A stretch of 64,000 nucleotides of DNA from JAHQVI01 sp963749875 (GTDB lineage: Bacteria; Pseudomonadota; Alphaproteobacteria; Rhizobiales; Rhodomicrobiaceae), in the NCBI GenBank assembly GCA_963749875.1, contig CAVVOX010000002.1, positions 1,674,001 to 1,738,000 on the forward strand, written 5' to 3'. Every line of letters begins with the position of its first letter. The first letter of the stretch is position 1. This document shows positions 7,661 to 15,695 of this stretch, in pieces. Position numbers and translations under genes: made by a program. Under the pieces are notes generated by a model that worked only from the letters and a program-made list of their open reading frames with translations, was not told the origin of the DNA and did no database searches.

Positions 7661-8524
7661 ATGCAGGCCATACCCGGCAACACACGTCCGCTCGACGGTC
7701 CCGCGCCCCGCCTGAAGGTGCCGCCCGGCGCCATCGACTGCCATATGCACTTCTATCTGGACGGCTATGCGCCGCAGCCGGGCGGCCCGCCGATCACCGA
7801 GCTCGCCACCATCGACGATTATAAGATCGTGCAGAACCGGCTCGGCCTGGAGCGCGTCGTCATCGTCCAGGCGAACGCCTACCAGTTTGACAATGGCGCG
7901 GCGCTCGAGGCGCTCGACCGTCTCGGCCCGAAGCGGGCGCGAGCGGTGATCGCCGTTTCGGCGGAAAAGACCGTGCAGGACCTGGCTCTGCTTCACGAGC
8001 GCGGCGTGCGCGGGGCGCGGATCATGGACCTGCCCGGCGGCACGACGAAGATCGCCGATATGGGGCCTGTCGAGCGCCTTGCCCGCGAGATGGGCTGGAG
8101 CCTGATCGTGCAGTTCGACGGCCGCGAGATCGATCGCCACCTCGACGCGCTGCGCGCCATCGAGACCGATTATGTGATCGACCACAATGGCAAGTTTCTC
8201 GAGCCGGTGCCGGCCGATGATCTGCGCGTTGACGAAATCCTGCGGCTGATCGACCGCGGCAATGCCTGGTTCAAGATCTGCGCCGCCTATGAGACGAGCC
8301 TGACCGGCGGCCCCAACTTTGACGACGTCGCGGCGATCGCCAAGCGGGTCATCGCATATGCGCCCGACCGGATCATCTGGGGCTCGAACTGGCCGCATGT
8401 CGGCGTGCCGCGGGAGGACTATCCGGATGACGCGCCGCTGCTCGACATCCTGCTCGATTGGGCGCCCGAGGCGACGCGGCACAAGATCCTCGTCGACAAT
8501 CCCGCCCGCCTCTACGGCTTTTGA
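7661..8524 (+). CDS. gli: D-galactarolactone isomerase (amidohydrolase superfamily)
   Basis: Predicted to interconvert the 1,5- and 1,4-lactones of galactarate, so that the product of Udh becomes the substrate of Gci. The 287-residue protein has the amidohydrolase metal motif DCHMHFY near residue 26, a DGREID segment, a histidine in YVIDHNGK and the C-terminal WGSNWPH motif. The start chosen is the ATG two bases after the gci stop, with AAGGA upstream; a TTG two codons earlier is less likely. Position next to gci, kdgD, udh and the TRAP genes supports the lactonase-like role over the generic 2-pyrone-4,6-dicarboxylate hydrolase annotation. Confidence 0.88.
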   Translation: MQAIPGNTRPLDGPAPRLKVPPGAIDCHMHFYLDGYAPQPGGPPITELATIDDYKIVQNRLGLERVVIVQANAYQFDNGAALEALDRLGPKRARAVIAVSAEKTVQDLALLHERGVRGARIMDLPGGTTKIADMGPVERLAREMGWSLIVQFDGREIDRHLDALRAIETDYVIDHNGKFLEPVPADDLRVDEILRLIDRGNAWFKICAAYETSLTGGPNFDDVAAIAKRVIAYAPDRIIWGSNWPHVGVPREDYPDDAPLLDILLDWAPEATRHKILVDNPARLYGF

Positions 8525-8658
8525 GGCATCGTCTTTGCCGTCCCGCCTGACGGCCGAGCCGCCGACAGAATTTTTGCGTTGCCCGGCCGGTTTCCGCTCT
8601 GGTCTTATGAGAGACGAGCCTTGCGCTCATATCGAAACAGCACGGAGCGATACCACAT

Positions 8659-10065
8659 ATGATCGACCGTCCACTCTGGCAGCTCAGCGCCTGTGATCTG
8701 GCCGAGGCGATCGCCGACAGGCGGATCAGCGCCGGCGAAGCCGTCTCCGCATGCGTCGAGCGTATGCGTGCGCGCAACCCTCAGCTCAACGCAATCGTGG
8801 ATGATCTCAGCGATGAGGCGCTCTCCGAGGCCGAGGAGCACGATCGCATCCTGGCGCGGTCCGGGCCGATCGGTCCGCTGCACGGCGTCCCGATCACCAT
8901 CAAGGAAAATATCGACCAGAAGGGGCGCGCCACGCCGAACGGCGTCGTCGCATTCAAGGACGTCATAGCTCCCGATGACTCGCCGGTGGTGCGCAACTTC
9001 AAAAAGGCCGGCGCAATCATCATCGGGCGGACGAACACTCCGGAATTCTCCTTCCGCCTCACCACCGACAACGAGCTGCACGGGCGCACCTTCAATCCGT
9101 GGAATGACTGGGCGTCCCCCGGCGGCTCGTCGGGCGGGGCATCGTCGGCGGTGATGGCCGGCATGGGCGCCATTGCTCACGGCAATGACATCGCCGGATC
9201 GCTGCGCTATCCGGCGGCAGCCACCGGTGCGACGGCCATCAAGCCGGGTCTCGGCCGGACGCCGGCCTATAATCCTTCCGCCAAAGCCGAGCGGGGTTTG
9301 CTGGCGCAAATCATGGCGGTCCAAGGCGCGATCGCCCGCGAAGTTCGGGATGTGCGGCTCGCCATGCGCGCATTGATCACCTATGACCCGCACGATCCCT
9401 GGATGGTGCCGATGCCTTTCGACGGCCCGGCGGCGGAGAGGCCGGTCAAAGTGGCGTTCACCAGAAACACTTTCGAGTTCGCGCTTCATCCGGCGGTCGA
9501 AGCGGCGCTCAATAGGGCACGGGATGCCCTCAGCGACGCCGGATATGATGTCGTCGAGACCGAGCCGCCGCTTCTGCGCGAGGCGGCTGCGGACGGCATT
9601 CGTTGCCTCTTCGGCGAGCTCAAGACGTTCATGCTGCCCGACATCCGCAAGCATGGCAGCGCCCTGATCAACCGGCTGTTCGACGAATATTTCGCTCTCT
9701 TCCCGCCCTATGAGGGGGAAGAGCTGCTGCTCGGCATGGCGCAGCGTGCCCACTATATCCGCCAGTGGAACCTGTTTCTCGAGCGTTATCCGCTGGTCCT
9801 GACGCCGTTTCTGCCGGCGCCGACCTATCGCTGGGACCGCGACACGGAAGGCTTCGAAGGCATCATGGAATCCTTGGGCGCCGGGATCTATGTGGTGTCG
9901 ATGAACTATCTGGGACTTCCCGCGGGCAACGTGCCTGCAAGCTTCAATGACGGTCTGCCGATCGGGGTTCAAATCGCCGGGCGCCGTTTTCGGGAGGACA
10001 TGATCCTCGACGCCTGCGAAGCGATCGAAGTTCCGCGTCGGCATCATGGCCGAGAGGCTGTTTGA
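8659..10065 (+). CDS. Amidase (amidase signature family)
   Basis: Cytosolic Ser-cisSer-Lys amidase of 468 residues. The triad is visible as K82 (ITIKENID), S157 (GGSSGG) and S181 (DIAGSLRYPA), with the same spacing as in characterised members. The C-terminal half carries the GLPIGVQIAGRRF segment typical of GatA/amidase proteins. There is no gatB or gatC partner nearby, so it is not the tRNA amidotransferase. The substrate cannot be read from the sequence. It lies 134 bases after gli with its own start region, and a dispersed repeat follows 6 bases after its stop. Confidence 0.88.
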   Translation: MIDRPLWQLSACDLAEAIADRRISAGEAVSACVERMRARNPQLNAIVDDLSDEALSEAEEHDRILARSGPIGPLHGVPITIKENIDQKGRATPNGVVAFKDVIAPDDSPVVRNFKKAGAIIIGRTNTPEFSFRLTTDNELHGRTFNPWNDWASPGGSSGGASSAVMAGMGAIAHGNDIAGSLRYPAAATGATAIKPGLGRTPAYNPSAKAERGLLAQIMAVQGAIAREVRDVRLAMRALITYDPHDPWMVPMPFDGPAAERPVKVAFTRNTFEFALHPAVEAALNRARDALSDAGYDVVETEPPLLREAAADGIRCLFGELKTFMLPDIRKHGSALINRLFDEYFALFPPYEGEELLLGMAQRAHYIRQWNLFLERYPLVLTPFLPAPTYRWDRDTEGFEGIMESLGAGIYVVSMNYLGLPAGNVPASFNDGLPIGVQIAGRRFREDMILDACEAIEVPRRHHGREAV

Positions 10066-10071
10066 AAGGGG

Positions 10072-10200
10072 CTAGTTCAACCCTCGTTCAAGTGGAATCA
10101 CCTGGACGAGGTTAAGTTGATCTATTTCAAAAGATGAGCGCAACTGTTCCCGCGTCCATCCCCGCCTTCGCGGGGACATGCTTGGACGCGCGTTGCGCTA
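10072..10200. repeat. Two-hairpin dispersed repeat, copy A
   Basis: It begins CTAGTTCAACC and ends GTTGCGCTA. The first part folds as TTCAAGTGG...CCTGGACGAGG, with more mismatches than other copies. The second part is the GC-rich hairpin with the inner stem TCCCCGC/GCGGGGA. It sits between the amidase stop and the acyltransferase gene. See copies at 23615, 23719, 41681, 43634 and 50436. Confidence 0.85.
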
Positions 10201-10341
10201 AGCCGGGACCCGATCACACCTCACCACCTCGTCCCACGCGCTGGCAGAGTTGCGCCGCGGGTGCTATCGTTTCCAAAAGAACGCCGCCGATCCAACGGGG
10301 TGCTTGCCTGGGGAAACGCCGGGCCGAGGAGGAAGACGCTG

Positions 10342-11823
10342 ATGGGGACAACGGTCACCCTGCCCCTCTGGCTGGTGATTGTCGGAGCCGCGCTCGCGAT
10401 CTGGGCGGTGCTCGACCATCTCCTCATCCCGAGCGTTCGCTGGGCCCTGCGGCGCAGGGCGAACCGGGCCATCGATGAGCTGAACACCCGGCTGCATCTG
10501 CAAATCCGCCCCTTCAAAGCCACGCGCCGGCAAGTCCTCATCGACCGTCTGCTCTACGATCCCGACGTGCTCGAAGCGGTCGAGAAACACAGCCTGGCAA
10601 CCGGCATTCCGCGCGAGATCGCAATGGAACAGGCCAAGCGCTATGTCCGCGAGATCGTGCCGTCCTTCAGCGCTTATGCCTATTTCCGCATCGGCACGCG
10701 CCTCGCCCGCCGGCTATCGCAGCTCCTCTACCGCGTCCGGCTCGGCTATACGAACGATGCCGCGCTGCGCAATGTCGACCCGGACGCCTCGGTGGTCTTC
10801 GTGATCAATCACCGCTCCAATATGGATTATGTGCTGGTCACCTATGTCGCGGCCACGTCCTCGGCGCTCAGCTATGCGGTCGGCGAATGGGCGCAGGTCT
10901 GGCCGCTGCGCAATCTGATCCGGTCGATGGGCGCCTATTTCATCCGCCGCAATTCGCGCGACGCGCTCTACCGTAAGATCCTCGCGCGATACGTCCATAT
11001 GGCCATACAGGCGGGCGTCGTGCAGGCGGTGTTCCCCGAAGGCGGCCTCAGTCTTGACGGTGCGCTGCGCGAGCCCAAGCTCGGCCTGATCAGCTATATG
11101 GTGTCCGGCTTCGATCCGCAGGGCGAGCGCGATGTGGTGTTCATCCCGGTCGGCGTGAATTATGACCGTGTGCTCGAAGACCGGCTGCTCACCGAGGCCA
11201 GTGCGCGGGGACAGGGGGGAAAGCGCCCGTCCTTCCGCGTGAGCGGGCGAAAACTCTTCGGCTTTATCGGCAACAGCCTGTGGCTCATGCTCCGCGGACG
11301 CTGGTATCGCTACGGCTATGCCTGCGTCAGTTTCGGTCAGCCGCTTTCGCTCCGGGCATATCTTGCGGAGAGGCATATCGACCTTCGCACCCTGACGCCC
11401 GAACGGCGCGAGGCCGAAATTGCGCGGCTAGGGCAGGCTCTCATGACAGAGCTGGCGCGAACGATCCCTGCCCTGCCCGTCTCCCTCGTTGCGCTCGCCA
11501 TGCTGAAGACGGCGCGGCGGCAATTCACCGCTTTCGAGCTGAAAGGCGAGGTGTACGACCTCATGGCCAGGCTCGAGGCCAAGGGCGTTTACATCCATAT
11601 TCCGCGTCAGGACCGGGAATATGCCATCGAGGTCGGCCTGCGAATGCTGCTCCTGCGCCGCATCATTCTGGAGCAAGACGGGACTTACGGCGTCAATCCG
11701 GCCGAAGAAACGCTGCTGACCTATTACGCCAACGCCATCGCACTGCTCGACAGCCCGGAGAATGCGGCCCAGACGGCTCAGCCGCCGCTGGAAGTGGAAA
11801 GGTTGAGCGCGGGGTCAGCCTGA
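10342..11823 (+). CDS. PlsB-like glycerophosphate/lysophosphatidate acyltransferase
   Basis: Membrane-associated acyltransferase of phospholipid synthesis, 493 residues. A single N-terminal transmembrane helix (residues 5-25) is followed by the acyltransferase core: motif I NHRSNMDY (156-163), motif II FIRRNS (about 200-205), motif III PEGG (232-235) and motif IV IPVGVNYDR. Whether it acylates glycerol-3-phosphate or lysophosphatidate is not decided by the sequence. The frame is open from 10261, but the ATG at 10342 is preceded by GAGGAGGAAG and starts directly before the membrane helix. It stands alone. Confidence 0.85.
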   Translation: MGTTVTLPLWLVIVGAALAIWAVLDHLLIPSVRWALRRRANRAIDELNTRLHLQIRPFKATRRQVLIDRLLYDPDVLEAVEKHSLATGIPREIAMEQAKRYVREIVPSFSAYAYFRIGTRLARRLSQLLYRVRLGYTNDAALRNVDPDASVVFVINHRSNMDYVLVTYVAATSSALSYAVGEWAQVWPLRNLIRSMGAYFIRRNSRDALYRKILARYVHMAIQAGVVQAVFPEGGLSLDGALREPKLGLISYMVSGFDPQGERDVVFIPVGVNYDRVLEDRLLTEASARGQGGKRPSFRVSGRKLFGFIGNSLWLMLRGRWYRYGYACVSFGQPLSLRAYLAERHIDLRTLTPERREAEIARLGQALMTELARTIPALPVSLVALAMLKTARRQFTAFELKGEVYDLMARLEAKGVYIHIPRQDREYAIEVGLRMLLLRRIILEQDGTYGVNPAEETLLTYYANAIALLDSPENAAQTAQPPLEVERLSAGSA

Positions 11824-11883
11824 GGAGCGCAGATAGAACCGAAAGCCGGACGTCAAGCGCGTCCTCGCTCCGGCAATCCTCCT

Positions 11884-12126
11884 TCATCGCGCCTCCGATG
11901 CGGGCGGCGTCGCTGCTCCCGGGCTCGTCGCCTCGGTGCTTTGTCCCTCGCGAAGCTCATCGGTATTGGTCAGCAAGCTGCCGCCGATGATGATGGCAAG
12001 CAGGAGAGAAAGCAGAAGCACCCAAATCATGACGCGCGGGCCTGTGCCCTGCTTTGCCTGCACCTCGGTACGCTTCGGGCCGGCACCGTCATGATGCGGG
12101 GCTGTTTCGCGGTCGTGGTCAATCAT
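11884..12126 (-). CDS. Small single-span membrane protein, unknown function
   Basis: The 80-residue product has a charged His-rich N-terminus, one clear membrane helix (VMIWVLLLSLLLAIIIGGSLL, near residues 34-54) and a Ser/Thr/Ala/Pro-rich tail. The ATG at 12126 follows a perfect GGAGGAG box, better than the upstream in-frame ATG at 12180. It is divergent from the DUF3008 gene, and the two share the short control region. I do not recognise the family. Confidence 0.6.
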   Translation of the reverse strand: MIDHDRETAPHHDGAGPKRTEVQAKQGTGPRVMIWVLLLSLLLAIIIGGSLLTNTDELREGQSTEATSPGAATPPASEAR

Positions 12127-12254
12127 GAACTCCTCCAATTGTGGTGGCGAGATCCAGAGGTGAACGGCTCCGTCCGGCATTCCGCGTGAGCGGCCGGAAC
12201 TTCCGACCTCCGGCGCTCGTTGATTTCCACATCATTGAATATGGAGATGAAACA

Positions 12255-12446
12255 ATGCCTGCCAAATCGAAAGCGCAACAGAAGGCAGCGGGCGCAGCCC
12301 TGGCCGCTAAGCGTGGCGAAATGCCCAAATCCAAGCTCAAAGGCGCCTCACGCGAGATGGAAAAATCGATGAGCGAAAAAGAGCTTGAGGAATTTGCGGA
12401 AACAAAGAGGAAAGACCTGCCTCAGAAAAAGAAACAGAAGAGCTGA
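12255..12446 (+). CDS. DUF3008 family small basic protein
   Basis: A 63-residue protein beginning MPAKSKAQQKAAGAAL, with the pattern LKGASREMEKSMSEKELEEFAETKRK that defines the DUF3008 family. It is highly charged and probably largely helical or disordered. The function is unknown; family members are often found beside stress genes. The ATG at 12255 has GGAG eight bases upstream, while the frame opens earlier without a good start. It is divergent from a membrane protein and convergent with the PRC-barrel gene. Confidence 0.8.
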   Translation: MPAKSKAQQKAAGAALAAKRGEMPKSKLKGASREMEKSMSEKELEEFAETKRKDLPQKKKQKS

Positions 12447-12508
12447 CACCGATGGCAAAGAGGCCTGGCCCGACGAGGGACCAGGCCTCCATGAACCGGT
12501 CATACGAC

Positions 12509-13057
12509 TCAGTTGGTCGGCTTGGTTGCTGTTACGTCTTTATTGTCGTTTACGACGAAGCTCGGAGCCGCCTCCAGAGTTTCCTTCGTCGCATCGAGCC
12601 GCACAACACGCTCATTCTGTTCGTTCATGGCGAACTGGAGCCGGTCGAAAGAAATGCCGACATCCTTTTCGCCCATGCCGAGGAAGCCGCCAACGCCGAT
12701 AACGGCAACGGCCGGCTTGCCGGACTGATTGACAACGATATCATTGATGTCGCCCAATTCTTCTCCGGCGGTGTTGAGAACGCGCATTCCAGTCACATTG
12801 CTGACCAACATCTGATCAGGCTCGACGCCGGCTATGAATTCCAGATCGCCGCTCGCCTTGTCGGTCATTGCAGCCTTTCCGGTCTTCGCGCCGCTCGGAG
12901 CTGCGGCCGAATCACTGGGAGCCGCGGGAGCGGTCTGCGTCGCGGCAGGCGGTGTCGCCGGCTGGTTCGCGTCGGTGTTGGGCTTATCCTGCGCGATCGC
13001 ACCGGTGGCTAAGAGAGCTGCAGTCGCAGCGCTCAGAGTCAGGGTCTTGAAAGTCAT
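12509..13057 (-). CDS. Secreted PRC-barrel domain protein
   Basis: A 182-residue exported protein. A signal peptide ending near AIAQ (residue 23) is followed by a Pro/Ala-rich low-complexity linker (about 24-62) and then a PRC-barrel fold (about 72-160) with LVSNVTGMRVLNTAGEELGDINDIVVNQSGK, the usual start of the domain. PRC barrels of this type are common exported stress-related proteins in Hyphomicrobiales; the ligand is unknown. The start has a GGAG box. A porin fragment lies just upstream on the other strand. Confidence 0.85.
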   Translation of the reverse strand: MTFKTLTLSAATAALLATGAIAQDKPNTDANQPATPPAATQTAPAAPSDSAAAPSGAKTGKAAMTDKASGDLEFIAGVEPDQMLVSNVTGMRVLNTAGEELGDINDIVVNQSGKPAVAVIGVGGFLGMGEKDVGISFDRLQFAMNEQNERVVRLDATKETLEAAPSFVVNDNKDVTATKPTN

Positions 13058-13251
13058 GGATCTGCTCTCCTTCGATTAACCGTTAATGCTCTGCGCATTT
13101 TCGAAGCCCGAGGCTTCCCGCTTCGGGCAATGTCCCCAAGAAACGCAAGCATCGAAGGAGAGTTCCAATCGCCGCGCCAAGCTTTCACTGGAACTTTCAA
13201 GACGCCTCCGGGTTCTCTTGCTCGCACGAGAAACGAAAGCCGGAGGCAATC

Positions 13252-13549
13252 ATGCGCGGCCGGCTGGGCTACGCCTACGGCAATACACTGGTTTACGGAA
13301 CAGGCAGTCTCGCCCTTCGCGGCTTCGACGACGATCTGAGCGCAGAGCTTGGCCTGGGCGGCGATCTTGACGATCCGAGTGTCGGCTGGGTCGCCGGCGC
13401 GGGCGTCGAGCATAAATTCTCGCCAAGCTGAGAGTCTGGGCGTCGAAGGGCTCTATTACGACGTTTCGAGCGATGTTGACGGCCAGGATTTCGACGTGGA
13501 GCGGGATTTCTGGACGGTCCGCGCGCGGGCGACTTATCACATTCAGCGT
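13252..13549 (+). pseudogene. Porin-family outer-membrane beta-barrel fragment (C-terminal remnant, frameshifted)
   Basis: The frame from 13252 reads RGRLGYAYGNTLVYGTGSLA and continues to VAGAGVEHKFSPS before a TGA at 13429. The next frame continues with SLGVEGLYYDVSS and ends in WTVRARATYHIQR. This is the C-terminal third of an Omp31/opacity-type porin (GRLGYA, AGAGVEYKF, EYLYYDL, VRARATYHF are the family landmarks). The N-terminal two thirds are missing and a one-base shift splits the remainder. It abuts the stop of the methyltransferase gene. I regard it as a decayed relic, not an expressed protein. Confidence 0.75.
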
Positions 13550-14368
13550 TTAAACCCCATTCCGCTGAAACAGACCCTGGCTGCTGCCGGCGGACCGAGT
13601 TTGGGGAGGCGGTGCCGGGCAGCGCACCGCTTCGCGGGACACCTCGGAAGAGGCAAGGCCGCGCGGCGCGGTCTGCAGTTTGGCGCGAGCGGGCGCCCTC
13701 GTCCCCTTGATCGGCGCATAGACCTGCTTCTGCGCCTCGACGATCAGCACCCCGGCAAAGGCCGGCCAGGCAAAGAGGCCAATACGCTCCCAGGCGATGG
13801 CGGTTTTGAGGACGAGGCGGAGGTTGGCCGGCGGCATGAACAGGCTCGGCCACCAGCCCGTCGCATCATAAAGACAATCGCCGAGCAGCCGCTGCACCTG
13901 GCCCCGGCTATAGGGGTGCCCGTGACCGAAGGGCGTGGTATCCATACGTGCCCAGACCCCGCGGCGGTTCGGAACGACAAGCAGGAGCCGACCCTCCGGC
14001 GTCAGCACCCGCCAGATTTCGCGGAGCAGTGGGCGCGACATGCCGCAATGCTCAAGACAATGAACGGCAAGCACCCGGTCCACCGAGGATGTCGCAAGCG
14101 GCAGCTCCGTCTCGCTCGCCAGAAAACTGCAGACCGGCCCCTCCTGCGGCCAGCGCACCGCACCCTGCTCGTCCGGCATGCCTAAGAGCAGGCGCTGAGC
14201 CTCATTGCGGAAGAGGCGCATGAATGGCGCTGCAAATCCCAGTCCGAGAACGGCCTCGCCGGCCACATTCGGCCAGACGCTGCGAATCCGGTGTGCGAGC
14301 AGACGCCTTGCCACGCCGCCGAGCGGACAGGAATAGAATTCGCTAAGCTCGCTCACATCGGGACGCAT
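13550..14368 (-). CDS. Class I SAM-dependent methyltransferase (type 11)
   Basis: A 272-residue protein with a degenerate SAM-binding start (VLGLGFAAP, near residues 40-48) and a clear Methyltransf_11 core: ELPLATSSVDRVLAVHCLEHC, LLREIWRVLTPEGRLLLVVPNR. The C-terminal 60 residues are basic, Pro-rich and probably disordered. It is divergent from gloB with a 222-base gap, an arrangement that recurs in related bacteria as I recall it. The substrate is unknown. Confidence 0.8.
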   Translation of the reverse strand: MRPDVSELSEFYSCPLGGVARRLLAHRIRSVWPNVAGEAVLGLGFAAPFMRLFRNEAQRLLLGMPDEQGAVRWPQEGPVCSFLASETELPLATSSVDRVLAVHCLEHCGMSRPLLREIWRVLTPEGRLLLVVPNRRGVWARMDTTPFGHGHPYSRGQVQRLLGDCLYDATGWWPSLFMPPANLRLVLKTAIAWERIGLFAWPAFAGVLIVEAQKQVYAPIKGTRAPARAKLQTAPRGLASSEVSREAVRCPAPPPQTRSAGSSQGLFQRNGV

Positions 14369-14590
14369 GCGTTCGCTCGCCCTGGCGCAGGGGCCTCAAG
14401 AAGCGGGAACCGGCTTCCCGAAGCCACGTGCGTGAGAGAATAGACGGCAAGATCATGAGCGATTCGGTCTGAAACGATCATGATCAAGCTGCGATAGGCG
14501 GCCTCAGCCTGTGGCCACCACGCTGATTTATGCTAGCAAATAGATCATGGAGCAAACAGGCCCTGTGGACACGAGATTGGAGACATTGCC

Positions 14591-15361
14591 ATGGCTGAGT
14601 TGACGATCCATCAATTCATCTGCCGGACGGACAATTTTGGCGTGCTGATCCACGACCCCGAACTCAATCTGACCGCAACGATCGACACGCCGGACCCCGC
14701 CGCCATCCGGAAAGCGCTGGACGATCGCGGCTGGACGCTCACGCACATTCTGACCACCCATCACCATCATGACCATACGGCCGGGCATGCGGAGCTCAAA
14801 CGTGCAACCGGCTGCACCATCATCGGCCCGGCCAAGGAAGCGGACCGGATTCCGGGCATCGATCGGCAGGTCTCGGAGGGCTCCGAATTCAGCTTCGGCG
14901 GTCATCCGGTCAAGGTACTGGAGACACCCGGCCATACGGCGGGTCATGTGACATATTGGCTACAAAATGACAATATCGCCTTTGTCGGCGATACGCTGTT
15001 TTCTCTCGGCTGCGGGCGGCTTTTCGAAGGGGACGGCGAGATGATGTGGAAATCTCTCCAAAAGATCATCGCGCTCCCCAAGGAAACGCAGATCTATTGC
15101 GGCCATGAATACACGCAGTCGAATGCCGCTTTTGCCCTCAGCGTCGAACCGAATAACGCATCGCTTCAGAAGAGAGCGGAAGAGATACGTGAGCTTCGCG
15201 CCCAGGGACGGGCGACATTACCGGTTTCTCTGGAAGCGGAACTGGCGCAAAACCCGTTCCTGCGGCCGGACAGCCCGGAGATCCAAGAGCGGCTCGGCAT
15301 GGTCGGCCACCCGCTCGCCACAATTTTTTCGGAACTTAGACGGCTTAAAGATCGCTTTTAG
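14591..15361 (+). CDS. gloB: Hydroxyacylglutathione hydrolase (glyoxalase II)
   Basis: Hydrolyses S-lactoylglutathione to D-lactate and glutathione, completing methylglyoxal detoxification. The 256-residue protein has the binuclear metal motif THHHHDH (residues 56-62), GHTAGHVTYW, the FVGDTLFSLGCGRLFEG loop and YCGHEYT, all in the usual order, plus the C-terminal glutathione-binding helical part (NPFLR). The length is normal. The start ATG is the first in frame. It stands alone, divergent from the methyltransferase gene. Confidence 0.95.
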   Translation: MAELTIHQFICRTDNFGVLIHDPELNLTATIDTPDPAAIRKALDDRGWTLTHILTTHHHHDHTAGHAELKRATGCTIIGPAKEADRIPGIDRQVSEGSEFSFGGHPVKVLETPGHTAGHVTYWLQNDNIAFVGDTLFSLGCGRLFEGDGEMMWKSLQKIIALPKETQIYCGHEYTQSNAAFALSVEPNNASLQKRAEEIRELRAQGRATLPVSLEAELAQNPFLRPDSPEIQERLGMVGHPLATIFSELRRLKDRF

Positions 15362-15695
15362 AGCAACAGAATTGGGGGCGCCTGGCGGAATTGAGGGACG
15401 ACCGGGCGCCACACTTTTGGGCAGATTGTGGAAAAGCATGACGGCAACGCGGACTGCTTGCGGCGCTTAAGCGATTGCCGTTTAATCGGGGAGGAATTTG
15501 GAAGCGATTCGCTTGCGCGGCGCTCGCGCCCGGGGCGAAGAAGAACATAGGAACGAAGATGCGCTGAAACGGCTAAGTGCGGCTCGTGCCCGCTTAGCCA
15601 GAGAGGGCCAATCGGCGCGCCTTCGAGAGTAGAATAAGAAACCGGGTTTGCTGTGCGTCAAGCAGACAGCCCGGACGATAGCGGGGTGTATTGCA
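15362..15695. other. Intergenic region between gloB and the NYN gene, with a hairpin
   Basis: No convincing reading frame is present on either strand. An imperfect hairpin lies at 15571-15599 (arms GGCTAA/TTAGCC outside, GCGG/CCGC inside), without a T-run. A promoter for the downstream gene must lie here, but I cannot single it out. Confidence 0.4.

Noticed and set aside
7661..8524. gli as 2-pyrone-4,6-dicarboxylate hydrolase (LigI)
   Set aside because: The fold is shared, but the neighbours are all uronate/galactarate genes and no protocatechuate 4,5-cleavage genes are present.
8659..10065. The amidase as GatA of the tRNA amidotransferase
   Set aside because: There is no gatB or gatC nearby and the protein resembles general amidases; only the signature domain is shared.
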